Of a DNA stretch of 64,000 nucleotides, positions 54,221 through 64,000 are shown in pieces. The notes beneath the pieces were generated by a model, which was not told the DNA's origin, did no database searches, and was given only the letters and a program-made list of their open reading frames with translations. Source of the stretch: Saccopteryx bilineata. Lineage: Eukaryota; Chordata; Mammalia; Chiroptera; Emballonuridae. Position 1 is the first letter of the stretch. Every line of letters starts with the position of its first letter. The DNA lies in assembly GCF_036850765.1 (NCBI RefSeq), contig NC_089493.1, positions 218,052,744 through 218,116,743 of the forward strand, given 5' to 3'. The translations under genes were made by a program, and so were the position numbers.

Positions 54221-57200
54221 ATGGCAATAAGCAACTACATATCAATAATAACCTTAAATATAAATGGATTAAATGATCCAATCAAAAGACATAGGGTAGC
54301 TGCATGGATAAGAAAACAGGATCCATACATATGCTGCCTACAAGAGACATACCTCAAAATAAAAGATACACATAACTGAAGATAAAAGGGTGGAAAAAAA
54401 TATTTCATGGAAATGAAAATGAAAAAAAAAGCTGGGGTAGCAATACTTATATCCGACAAAATGAACTTTAAAACAAAGCTCTAGTAAATGATAAAGAAGG
54501 TCACTACATAATGATAAACAGAGCAATCCAACAGGAAGAAATAACTATTATAAATATCTATGCACCTAATATAGGAGCACCTAAATGTATAAAGCAGACT
54601 TTGTTGGATATAAATGGCAAGATCAACAGAAATACTATAATAGTACGGGATTTCAATACCCCACTAACATCACTAGATAGATCCTCAAGAAAGAAAATTA
54701 ACAAAGAAACAGACTAAAGGACAAATTAGATCAACTGGATTTAATAGATATCTTTAGAACTTTTCACCCTAAAGCAGCAGAATATACATTCTTTTCCAGT
54801 GCTCATGGAACATTCTCTATGATAGACCATATGTTAGGGAACAAAAGTAGTCTCAACAAATTTAAGAAGATTGAAATCATATCAAGCACTTTCTATAATC
54901 ACAATTGCATGAAAGTAGAAATCAATCACAACAGAAAATGTGAAAAATACTCAAACACATGGAAACTAAATAGCATGTTATATAACGAATGGGTTAACAA
55001 TGAGTTCAAAGAAGAAATAAAAAAAATTCCTAGAAATGAATGATAATAAGCATAAAACAACTCAAAATTTGTGGGACACAGTAAAAGCAGTACTGAGAGG
55101 GAAGTTCATAGCACAACAGGCATACCTTAAGAAGTTAGAAAAAGCACAAATAAACAACTTAACCCAGCATCTAAAAAAACTAGAAAAGGAACAGCAAGTA
55201 AAGCCCAGAGGTAGTAAAAGAAGGAAATAATTAAGATCAGAGCAGAAATAAAGAACATAGAGACTAAAGAACCAACACACAGGATCAATAAAACCAAGAG
55301 CTGGTTCTTTGAAAAGGTAAACAAGATTGATGAACCTTTAACTAGACTCACCAAGAAAAAAAGAGAGAGGACTCAAATAAATAAAATTAGAAATGAGAGT
55401 GGAGAAATAACAACTGACACAACAAGTACAAAATATTGTAAGAAAATACTATGAAGAACTGTATGCCAAAAAATTAGACAACCTAGGTGAAATGGACAAA
55501 TTCTTTAAAACATATAATCTTCCAAAATCAATCTGGAAGTATCAGAAAATCTAAACAGACCGATTACAAGAAATGAGATCAAAACAGTTATCAAAAAACT
55601 TTCAACGAACTTTCAACACTGGGCCAGATGGCTTCCTGGTGAATTCTACCAAATATTCAAAGAAGAACTAACTCCTGTTTTTCTCAAGGTATTTCAAACA
55701 ATTCAAGAAGAAAAAAGAGTTTCAAGCTCCTTTTTTGAAGTGAGCATAATTCTGATTCCAAAACCAGGCAAAGACAACACAAAGAAAGAAAATTATAGGC
55801 CAATATCCTTGACGAATTTAGATGCTAAAATCTTCAACAAAATATTAGCAAACCGGATCCAGGAATACTTGAAAAAAATCATACATCATGATCAAGTGGG
55901 ATTTATTCTGGGGAGGCAAGGATGGTATAATATTTGTAAATCAATCAATGTGATTCATCACATAAACAAAAAGAAGGAGAAAAACCACATGATAATTTCA
56001 ATAGATGCAGAAAAAGCATTTGATAAAATTCAGCATCTATTTATGATAAAAACTCTCAGCAAAGTGGAAATACAGGGAACATACCGCAACATGATAAAGG
56101 CCATCTATGACAAACCCAGAGCCAACATCATACTCAATGAGGAAAAATTTAAAGCAAACCCCTAAGATCAGGAACAATGCAGCGGTGTCCCCTTTCACTA
56201 CGCTTATTCAACATAGTCCTGAAAGTCCTAGCCACAGCAATCAGACAAGAATAAGAAATAAAAGGCATCCAAATTGGAAAAGGAGTAAAATTATCATTAT
56301 TTGTAGATGATATGATATTCTATATAGAAAACCCTAAAGTCTCAATCAAAAATCTATTGGACCTGATAAATGAATTCAGCAAGGTGGCAGGGTATAAAAT
56401 TAATACACAGAGATCAGAGGCATCTTTATACACCAACAATGAACTGTCAGAAGGAAAAATTAAGGAAACAATCCCCTTTACTATTGCAACAAAAAAATAA
56501 ATTACCTAGAAGTAAATTTAATCAAGAAAATTAATGAATTGTACCCGGAAAATTATAATACATTGATAAAGGAAATCAAGGAAGATACAAACAAGTGAAA
56601 GCATATGCCGTATATGGTTAGGAAGAATAAACATCATTAGAATGTCTATATTACCCAAAGCAATTTATAAATTCAGTGCAATACCAAGTTACAATACCAA
56701 TGACATACTTCAAAGATATAGAACACACATTCCAAAAATTTATATGGAACTAGAAAAGAACATGAATAGCCTCAGCAATCTTGAAAAAGAAGATAAAGTG
56801 GGAGGTATCACACTTCCTGATATCAAGTTATACTACAAGGTCATTTTACTCAAAACAGTGTGGTACTGGCATAAGAACAGGCATACAGATCAATGGAACA
56901 GAACAGAGAACCCAGAAATAGCCCACACCTTTAAGGACAACTGATATTTGACAAAGGAAGTAAAAGCATACAATTGAGTAAAGACAGTCTCTTTAACAAA
57001 TGGTGTTGGGAAAATTGGACAGTTACCTGCAAAAAATGATGAAACTAGACCATCAACTTACACCATTCACAAAAATAAACTCAAAATGGATAAAAGACTT
57101 CAATGTAAGTCATGAAACCATAAGCATCTTAGAAGAAAAATAGGCAGTAAGCTCTCTGCCATCTCTTGTAGCAATATATTTGCTTATTATCTCCATGGGC

Positions 57201-58010
57201 AAGTCAAATAAAAGACAGGATAAACAAATGGTACTATATCAAACTAAAAAGTTTCTGCACAGCTAAAGACAATAAGAACAGAATAAAAAGACAGACAACA
57301 CATTGGGAGAATATATTTGACAATACGTCTGATAAGGGGTTAATAACCAAAATTTATAAAGAACTTGTAAAATTCAATACCTAGAAGACAATCCAATAAA
57401 AAAAATGGGCAAAAGAAATAAATAGACACTTCTCCAAAGAGGTCATACAGTTGGCCAATAGACATATGAAAAAATACTCAACATCACTAATCATTAGAGA
57501 AATGCAAATTAAAGCCACAATGAGAGATCACCTCACACCAGTCAGAATGGCACTCATCAACAAAACAACACAGAATAAGTGCTGGCGAGGATGTGGAGAA
57601 AAGGGAACCCTCCTGCACTGCTGGTGGGAATGCAGACTGGTGCAGCCACTGTTGAAAACAGTATGGAGATTCTTCAAAAAATTAAAAATGGAACTGCCTT
57701 TTGACCCAGCCATCCCACTTTTAGGAATATATCCCAAGAACACAATATCACTGAGTCAAAAAAAGAAATGCACTGCCATGTTTTTGGCAGCATTGTTCAC
57801 AATAGCAAATATCTGAAAACAGCCCTATTGTCTGTCAGTGGATGAGTGGATTAAAAAGCAGTGCTACATATATATATATACAATGGAATACTATGGGGTC
57901 ATAAAAAAGAAGGAAATATTGCAACAACATGGATGGACCTAGAAACTATTATATTACGTGAAGTAAGCCAGGCAGAGAAAGAAAAATATCATATGACCTT
58001 ACTCATTTGA
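54221..58010 (+). pseudogene. L1 G ORF2 remnant
   Basis: The ATG at 54221 opens MAISNYISIITLNINGLNDP and soon breaks. Recognisable parts: AIQQEEITIINIYAPNIGAP (54523 on), NKSSLNKFKKIEIISSTF (54843 on), reverse transcriptase [17 protein letters not shown] and [14 protein letters not shown] (55.88-56.04 kb), [12 protein letters not shown] near 56.3 kb, and the cysteine-rich [18 protein letters not shown] (57581 on). More than eight frame breaks. The catalytic FADD reads VDD with an altered preceding residue. Inactive. Confidence 0.88.
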
Positions 58011-58854
58011 GGAATCCAAGAAACAATTTGAACTGAGGAACTTCCAGAATAGAGACAGAGGAGGGATCAAAGGGACCAGAGGAAAAGAGGACAGAGGGAA
58101 AGGGGATGATAGGATGGGGTAAACCTGAAGGGAAGGGGGGAGGGAGATAATGGGAAGGGGGCAAAGTATATGTTGAAGGGAATACGGGGCAAGGGGGAAT
58201 GCATTCGGGATGACACTAGAATCTATGTAAACAGAATAAATTAAAATAAAAAAATAATAAAAAATATTCTAAAAAAAGAAAATGGAATCATTGTTTTAGA
58301 AGAGATTACTTTGGGAAAGAGTACAGAGTGAGAGCCAAGGAGTCTTACTGAGCATGAGCATACTCTCCTGAGTAACTGGTGTATGTAAAGAAGAATGTTG
58401 AACTCTCTTTTTCTGACTAAAATCCCAAAATCTGTCTATTGTCCTATACTGGTTTGCTTGATAAAGAGGCTAATGTGAAAATTGGATCCACATCTGCAGA
58501 AATAATGTCCCTAATGGCTCAACTAAAATGCTGCCTTTAATAATGATTTCTATATAATGGTATTGTTAAATCTTTTATGTGATAGAAGTTTCCGTATGTG
58601 TTTCTAAGTGTTCGCAGTAACTATTTTATGTAAACAGATGCATCTGGGCACTTGCGTATTCTTTTTTCTTGTTGAATAAGAAGGGTGTGGGATTTCCACT
58701 GTATAGCACTATTGAAGGAAAGTGATGTGGTACTCTTATTATGAGGGAATAATAGAGACTCGAGGAAGGGATAATTTCTTTCCTTCATATAGCTGTGGGT
58801 CCTGAAGGAGAAGAGAACCAAACTATTTAGTTATTTAATGGAATTGGTTGGATC

Positions 58855-59000
58855 AATTGGAACCCTGTACTGGGTTTGAATTCTGGTTCAAACACTACTT
58901 TGGTAATCTTAATCAAGTTATTGACTCTTAAGTTTTGGTTCTAAATTTACATATGGGGAGAATAATTCATATCTCATACAATTTTGTTTTATGGCTTTTT
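58855..59000 (+). mobile_element. Probable MIR SINE
   Basis: Words 'ctgggtttgaattctggttcaaac', 'cttaatcaagttattgactctta' and 'acatatggggagaataattcatatctcata' follow MIR order. The rest of 58290-59224 shows no gene. Confidence 0.6.
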
Positions 59001-59224
59001 GAGCTGCTGTAATGATAGAAAGTTGGAGTGTTCTCTAAATCTCCCTTACAATTGAAAAGTAAAATAAATCTAAATCATATAACATAAATCTTAAATATCT
59101 GCTGAAATTAAAGTAGTCTTTGCTAGATTTTGTTTTTGCAAAATTCTTTAGGAATTTAAGCTGAATATTTTATGTGTGTTTTGAGAATATGTCATTTTTC
59201 TGCCTGTACTGAGCTCCCCATTGG

Positions 59225-59520
59225 TGGGCTGAAGGTCTTTGTCCGTGTCCCTGACCTATTCCGTTTTTTCATGAGTGATTTGGATGAAAACACAGGAAAG
59301 TGTCTTATCAGGTAGGAAATGATACAGAGCTGAAAAGATAGCTAAAAGAGCAAGCTGCCTGCTTTAAGAGTGCAGGCAGAACAGGTACAGACTGTACCAA
59401 AACAGATTGAAAACCAGTGGAAGCGATATAATCTGAAGAGGGTTAATGTAAACACTTTGAAAATTTAATTTAACACAAATTCAGTAATCAAATGTGTGAC
59501 TGGATTGCTTAAAAGGTAGC
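59225..59520 (+). mobile_element. Probable ancient CR1/L3-type LINE fragment
   Basis: 'cctattccgttttttcatgagtgatttggatgaaaacacag' and 'aggaaatgatacagagctgaaaagatagc' resemble the reverse transcriptase region of CR1-like LINEs (the -FINDLDEG- and -ADDTKLG- segments). It is heavily decayed. Tentative. Confidence 0.5.
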
Positions 59521-59584
59521 AACTAAACTTAACTACAAAAACAACACAGGCCGGAATTACATTAATAATAGTATGGAGATTGGA

Positions 59585-59604
59585 TGACGTCAGAGTAATG
59601 GCGG
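59585..59604 (+). promoter_or_regulatory. CRE-like and YY1-like sites at the L1 H start
   Basis: TGACGTCA (59585-59592) is a full CRE/ATF palindrome, its first T supplied by the flanking host DNA. AATGGCGG (59597-59604) fits a YY1 site about 12 bases into the element, where human L1 also has one. In L1 F the same start is preceded by G instead of T, giving GGACGTCAG. Function is inferred from motif only. Confidence 0.55.
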
Positions 59605-60049
59605 GGTAGGAAGCGATACCGATAAATCTCCCCCAAAACTTAACAAGATCTTCAACCAGAAACAGAAAAACCTATACTTGGAGCTTCCAGATGCTTCGCA
59701 ATACACCCAAAGGTATGATTGAGTGAAAAATTGGCTAAATATATAACCAAACCCCGAAGGAAATAGGGAGTAAGAAATGCTCCGCCTTCCTCACTAACAT
59801 AAACAGGGCGGCTTTCTCTGGTAACTGTGAATATAGAAACTGAGGCGGGCAAAGGGGGTGAATAGATCCAGGCCGCGACAAAAACGGCCGAACCAGGCTG
59901 TGACACGTAGATCCAAGCCGAGGAAAATCAGATCCTGTGACAACCTGGGCAATACAAGCTAACACTAGCATCAAACCCAAACAAAGAAAGACAAGCAGAG
60001 CGGCCATTTTACCCGGTCTCCTGGTCGGTGCGCAGTTAGTGGGCGAGAA

Positions 60050-60610
60050 TTTCTTCCTAGGCCCTGAGAGTGGGTGCCCGTGTTGCCCCACGGAGAGGCA
60101 GGGTCAGAGGCCTTTCTGTGGGCCGAGGGCAGAGTCTCTGGGCAGCCCCAGCGCCCTGGGAAAGCCACGCACGGGAGGGAGTGAGAACTAATTCCAACGG
60201 TGGAGATTTTCCGTGCTGGAGGGTGTTTCACTCAGAGGGAAACGCGGCCGGCCTGATATCCTGGTTTGCGCGCGCAGATAAGGAGTGAGTGATTCCTCCG
60301 AGTGCCTCGGCAGTGCGCGCCCATGTTATCGCACAGAGGGGCAGAGTCAGGGGCCTTTGTGTGGGCCAAAGCGGAATCTCGGGCCGCCCCAGCGCCTTGC
60401 AAAAGCCACGCACGGGGACAGAGCGAGACTCAATTCCAACGCTGCAACTTTTCCCTGTGGTTGGGGGTTTCACTCAGAGCGTGAGACTGCTGGGCAGATA
60501 TCCTGGTCGCAGACAGTGAGTGAGAGTTTCCTCCAAGCACCCCGGAAGTGGGTGCCCTCTTGTGTTACCGGACAGAGTGGCAGAGCCAGAGGTCTTTGAG
60601 TGGGCAGAAA
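60050..60610 (+). repeat. Tandem ~240-bp promoter monomers of L1 H (about 2.4 units)
   Basis: Anchor words GGCAGGGTCAG (60097), GGCAGAGTCAG (60340) and GGCAGAGCCAG (60579) are 243 and 239 bases apart. Between them come 'gccccagcgcc', 'aagccacgcacgg', 'aattccaacg', 'gtttcactcag', 'atatcctgg' and 'cgcagat'/'cgcagac', in the same order each time. The array corresponds unit by unit to that of L1 F. Confidence 0.88.
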
Positions 60611-61985
60611 GCCCGCCTGATTATGCTAGCAGCTCTGACTGACTGAGCCTTACCCAGAGCCCTGTGCTGAGTGGAAATAGAGTGGGGAGTTGCCAGCTCT
60701 TTGAACCTCTTACTATCCAGGCAGAGGCAGCAGCAACCCCATAGCTGGATTATCAGGCTACTAATTGAGGAAGGAAAGACTAGGAGAAAGGCTCCAGGAA
60801 CACGGACTCTCTCACTGTCAGAGCCTATAAATGCTAATGAGCTTCGACTGCCAACGAGACTAAAGCACAATACATGACATTGCCATAGAGACTTATCAAC
60901 TGCAAACCTCTACCTGAGCGTGCCAAAGGGGCAGAACCTGGGGTACAGAGTCACCGACCAGGAAGAGGGAGAGAAAAGAAAAAGCAAGAAGATAACCTCT
61001 CAAAATCAAGAATAATCTGCAGACTTTATAACCTATCCCATTTTATTATATTTGTTCGTTTGTTTCTCTTATCTTCATTCTTGATACTTTTTTTCCTCCT
61101 CCAATTTGGCCGATTAACTCTCTACCGGTCTTACTCTCTCCTCTCCTTGAACTACACTACCCATAAGTGTTACATCTCCCATTATCTTTTTTCTCCTCTT
61201 CCTTTCTCTCTATGAGGGTTGCACTCCAAAACCCTTAACTCTCTCTCTCTCTCTCTCCTTTTTTATTCTTTTAGTGGTTCCCTCTTTTTTTCTCTCTCTT
61301 TCTTTTCTCCCTCTATATTAGTTTCTTCCTTTCTCCTTTACATCTCCTCTCATTCAAACCTCAATAACAAACAAATTATCTTATCTGGGACTCAAACTTA
61401 TGTTTGTGGCATTTTGGGGGATTTTTACTTCACCTTTTTAACTCACTAGCAGTGCTCCCATCCCTGGCTCTCCATTTTATCTAGTTCTTGTTCCACTAAA
61501 TACAATAGTAATTTTTTAATTTGTCCCCCCATTATTCCGTTTTCCTCTTATTCCTCTCATCATAACTCTTAGACAACCAACACCTAAAAGCAAATCATTT
61601 TATTCTTGACCCAAATTTTTTCCTTATTTGCTTTTTGTGGGTCCATACGCTCTTTTTTTTTCTTTTTTCTTTTTTTTTCTTTTTTTTTTTTTTTGCCCCT
61701 TTAATACTTTTCCCCAATTCAGGCCCTCCATCACAAGCATTGTTTATTATAACTCACAGTCCACCACAAGATTTTTTCAAGAAAGAGTGGAGAGGAGAGG
61801 AGAGGAAAAAAGGAGGGGGGAATAATTTCTTTTTTTTTTAATTTTAATTTTATTTTATTTTTCTTTATTTCATTATTAATTTTTTTTAAAAAAACAACTC
61901 TTTTCGATTTTTTATTTTTTTATTATTTTTTAACTTTTTATTCTTTATTAAATCTCATTAATACTATCAACAAAACCACCCTCAG

Positions 61986-62987
61986 ATGCCATTAAGGAAG
62001 AGAAAATCGAATATCATGGATACAAAAGAAAGAGAGGTAACACAGCTAGATGAGGAATAATCTATGGAGAAAAAATTTAATATATTGGAAACCTTGGAGC
62101 TAAATGACAGAGAATTCAAGATAGAAATCCTAAAAATCCTCCGAGATATACAAGAAAACACAGAAAGGCAATTTAGGGATCTCAGAAAACAACTCAATGA
62201 ACACAAAGAATATGTGTCCAAGGAATTTGAAACTATAAAAACAAATCAAACAGAGATGAAAAACTCAATTCACGATCTGAAAAACGAAGTAACAAGCTTA
62301 GCTAATAGAACAGGTCAGATAGAAGAGAGGATTAGTGAAATAGAAGACAAGCAACTTGAGGCACAACAGAGAGAAGAAGAAAGAGACTCAAAAATTAAAA
62401 AAAATGAGATAGCCCTACAAGAATGATCTGACTCCATCAAAAAGAATAACATAAGAATAATAGGTATATCAGAGGGAGAAGAGAGAGAAAATGGAATGGA
62501 AAACATACTCAAACAAATAATAGATGAGAACTTCCCAAGCCTGTGGAAAGAACTAAAGCCTCAAGTTCAAGAAGCAAACAGAACTCCAAGTTGTCTTAAC
62601 CTCAACAAACCTACTCCAAGGCATATCATAATGAAATTGACACAAACCAACAGCAAAGAAAAAATTCTCAAGGCAGCCAGAGAAAAGAAGAATACAACAT
62701 ATAAAGGAAGGCCCATTAGATTATCATCAGATTTCTCAGCAGAAACTCTACAAGCTAGAAGAGAGTGGACCCCAATATTTAAAGTCCTGAAAGAGAGGAA
62801 CTTTCAGCCACGAATACTATACCCATCAAAGCTATCCTTCAAATATGAAGGAGAAATAAAAACATTCACAGATACAGAAAAGATGAGGGAATTTATCATC
62901 AGAAAACCCCCACTCCAGGAATTACTAAAGGGGGTTCTCCAATCAGATACAAAGAACAAAAAAAAAAAAAAACAGAGCCACAAGTAA
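61986..62987 (+). pseudogene. L1 H ORF1, two in-frame stops
   Basis: Start MPLRKRKSNIMDTKE at 61986. A TAA near 62058-62060 interrupts the N-terminal part. The coiled coil then reads open from 62064. A TGA at 62424-62426 is at exactly the codon of the stop in L1 F ORF1. The C-terminal two domains are open from 62496 (MENILKQIIDENFPSLW) to 62987, ending in an expanded A run (14-15 A at 62959). About 330 codons overall. Confidence 0.93.
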
Positions 62988-63313
62988 AAGCTCCAAGAAG
63001 AACACAATAAAACCAAATTTAAACTGTGACAACAACAAAAAGAAAGAGGGGGAGAAGATGGAGATTAACAGTAGCAAAGGACGATGGAGTGCAAAAGTAC
63101 TCACAAAATAGTTTGCTAAAATGAACAGGGTAGGGACCCTTTTCATTACTCAAAGGTAACCACCATTGAAAAAACCACCACAGAAGCACATGAGATAAAA
63201 AAGATAGCAACAGAGGAAAGATGTATGGAATACAACCAAATAAAAACAAAAGATAAAAAAACGAAAGAGAAGGATCAAACAAGACACAAAGCTAACAGAA
63301 AGCAAGATAGAAA

Positions 63314-64000
63314 ATGGCAATAGGGAACTCACAAGTATCAATAATTACACTAAATGTAAACGGATTAAACTCACCAATAAAAAGGCACAGAGTAGCAGAA
63401 TGGATTAAAAAAGAAAATCCAACTGTATGCTGCCTACAGGAAACTCATCTAAGTAACAAGGATAAAAACAAATTCAAAGTGAAAGGCTGGAAAACAATAC
63501 TCCAAGCAAATAACATCCAACAAAAAGCAGGTGTAGCAATACTCATATCGGATAATGCTGACTACAAGACAGGAAAAGTACTCAGAGACAAAAATGGCCA
63601 TTTCATAATGGCTAAGGGGACACTGAATCAAGAAGACATAACAATTCTTAATATATATGCACCAAACCAAGGAGCACCAAAATATATAAGACAGCTACTT
63701 ATTGATCTTAAAACAAAAACTGACAAAAATACAATCATACTTGGAGACCTCAATACACCGCTGACGGCTCTAGATCGGTCATCCAAACAGAGAATCAACA
63801 AAGACATAGTGGCCTTAAACAAAACACTAGAGCACCTGGATATGATAGACATCTACAGGACATTTCATCCCAAAGTGACTGAGTATACATTTTTCTCCAG
63901 TGTACATGGATCATTCTCAAGAATTGACCATATGTTGGGCCACAAAAACAACATCAGCAAATTCAGAAAAATTGAAGTTGTACCAAGCATATTTTATGAT
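63314..64000 (+). pseudogene. L1 H ORF2, endonuclease part, open to the window edge
   Basis: ATG at 63314 ([20 protein letters not shown]), then 229 open codons to the end of the window. By human L1 numbering N14, E43, Y115, D145 (codon 63746-63748), N147, T192 and D205 are all present. Residue 228, normally the Ser of the SDH motif, reads Tyr (FYD at 63992-64000). Reverse transcriptase and C-terminal domain lie beyond the window. Since ORF1 is broken and a conserved endonuclease residue is changed, it is called as a pseudogene; ORF2 itself could still be intact in length. Confidence 0.85.

Larger units (their letters stand above)
53124..58274 (+). mobile_element. L1 'G', 5'-truncated
   Basis: Plus-strand L1 of the A/E lineage. 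It starts within the 5' UTR, has ORF1 (53246-about 54160) and ORF2 (54221-about 58010), then a G-rich 3' UTR and the tail AATAAAAAAATAATAAAAAA. Flanks GAAAATAGAGCCATTGT (about 53107-53123) and GAAAATGGAATCATTGT (about 58278-58294) look like a target duplication with three mismatches. Reading frames are badly broken. Confidence 0.85.
59586..64000 (+). mobile_element. L1 'H' (same subfamily as L1 F), cut by the window edge
   Basis: Starts GACGTCAGAGTAATGGCGG and runs through the same 2.4-kb 5' UTR as L1 F, then ORF1 (61986 on) and the ORF2 endonuclease (63314 on). Similarity to L1 F is very high throughout. The 3' end and target duplication lie outside the window. It is head-to-head with L1 F, the two 5' ends being about 12.7 kb apart. 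Confidence 0.95.

Overview
The window is mammalian, AT-rich, and made almost entirely of interspersed repeats. I see no host protein-coding exon, no functional RNA gene, and nothing prokaryotic. The repeat set points to a bat. It has many tRNA-derived SINEs of the 'GCCCTGGCCGGTTGGCTCAG' type and of the 'GGTGGCGCAGTGGATAAAGCGTCGACCTGG' type, several L1 generations, hAT-type MITEs and a Tc1-like DNA transposon. The SINE heads resemble Rhin-1-like SINEs that I associate with horseshoe bats and relatives, not vesper-bat VES. The bat assignment is fairly confident; the family assignment is only inference.

Layout. Positions 1-3.3 kb: unique sequence with one SINE. 3.3-12.7 kb: an old L1 (minus strand) split by a near full-length L1 'A' (3805-11272, duplicated target TATATACCACTT). 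L1 A has itself received an 0.8-kb LTR-like insertion and has lost its ORF2 endonuclease region. 12.7-24 kb: mostly unique AT-rich sequence with SINEs, MIRs, a perfect hAT MITE (14169-14498), a truncated U2 snRNA retrocopy (16617), a solo LTR with a 6-bp target duplication (20835-21154) and a second LTR-like unit (22121-22688). 24-33.4 kb: one very old L1 'D' (plus strand), broken by a SINE-in-SINE composite, a Tc1-like transposon that itself carries two SINEs, an unnamed old repeat with a long ATCT/CCAT microsatellite, and a small polyadenylated insert.

Positions 35.0-48.8 kb: L1 'E' (minus) split by the full-length younger L1 'F' (39139-46931, duplicated target CCATTTTCTTCTTTA). 49-53 kb: a second solo LTR of the 20.8-kb family in opposite orientation, three SINEs and a third hAT MITE. 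53.1-58.3 kb: a decayed L1 'G' (plus). From 59586 to the window edge: L1 'H' (plus), same subfamily as F and head-to-head with it.

The genes present are retrotransposon ORF1 (RNA-binding protein) and ORF2 (endonuclease and reverse transcriptase), plus one Tc1-like transposase. All complete copies are disabled by frameshifts, stops or insertions. ORF2 of L1 H is cut by the window edge after 229 open codons. SINE insertions depend in trans on L1 ORF2 activity; their target duplications and A-rich tails, and those of the U2 copy and the small polyadenylated insert, are the marks of that machinery. Points worth a second look: the DD35E Tc1-like element with long inverted ends, the ~240-bp tandem monomers in the F/H L1 promoter, a TGA stop shared by both F and H ORF1, and the tailless U2 retrocopy.
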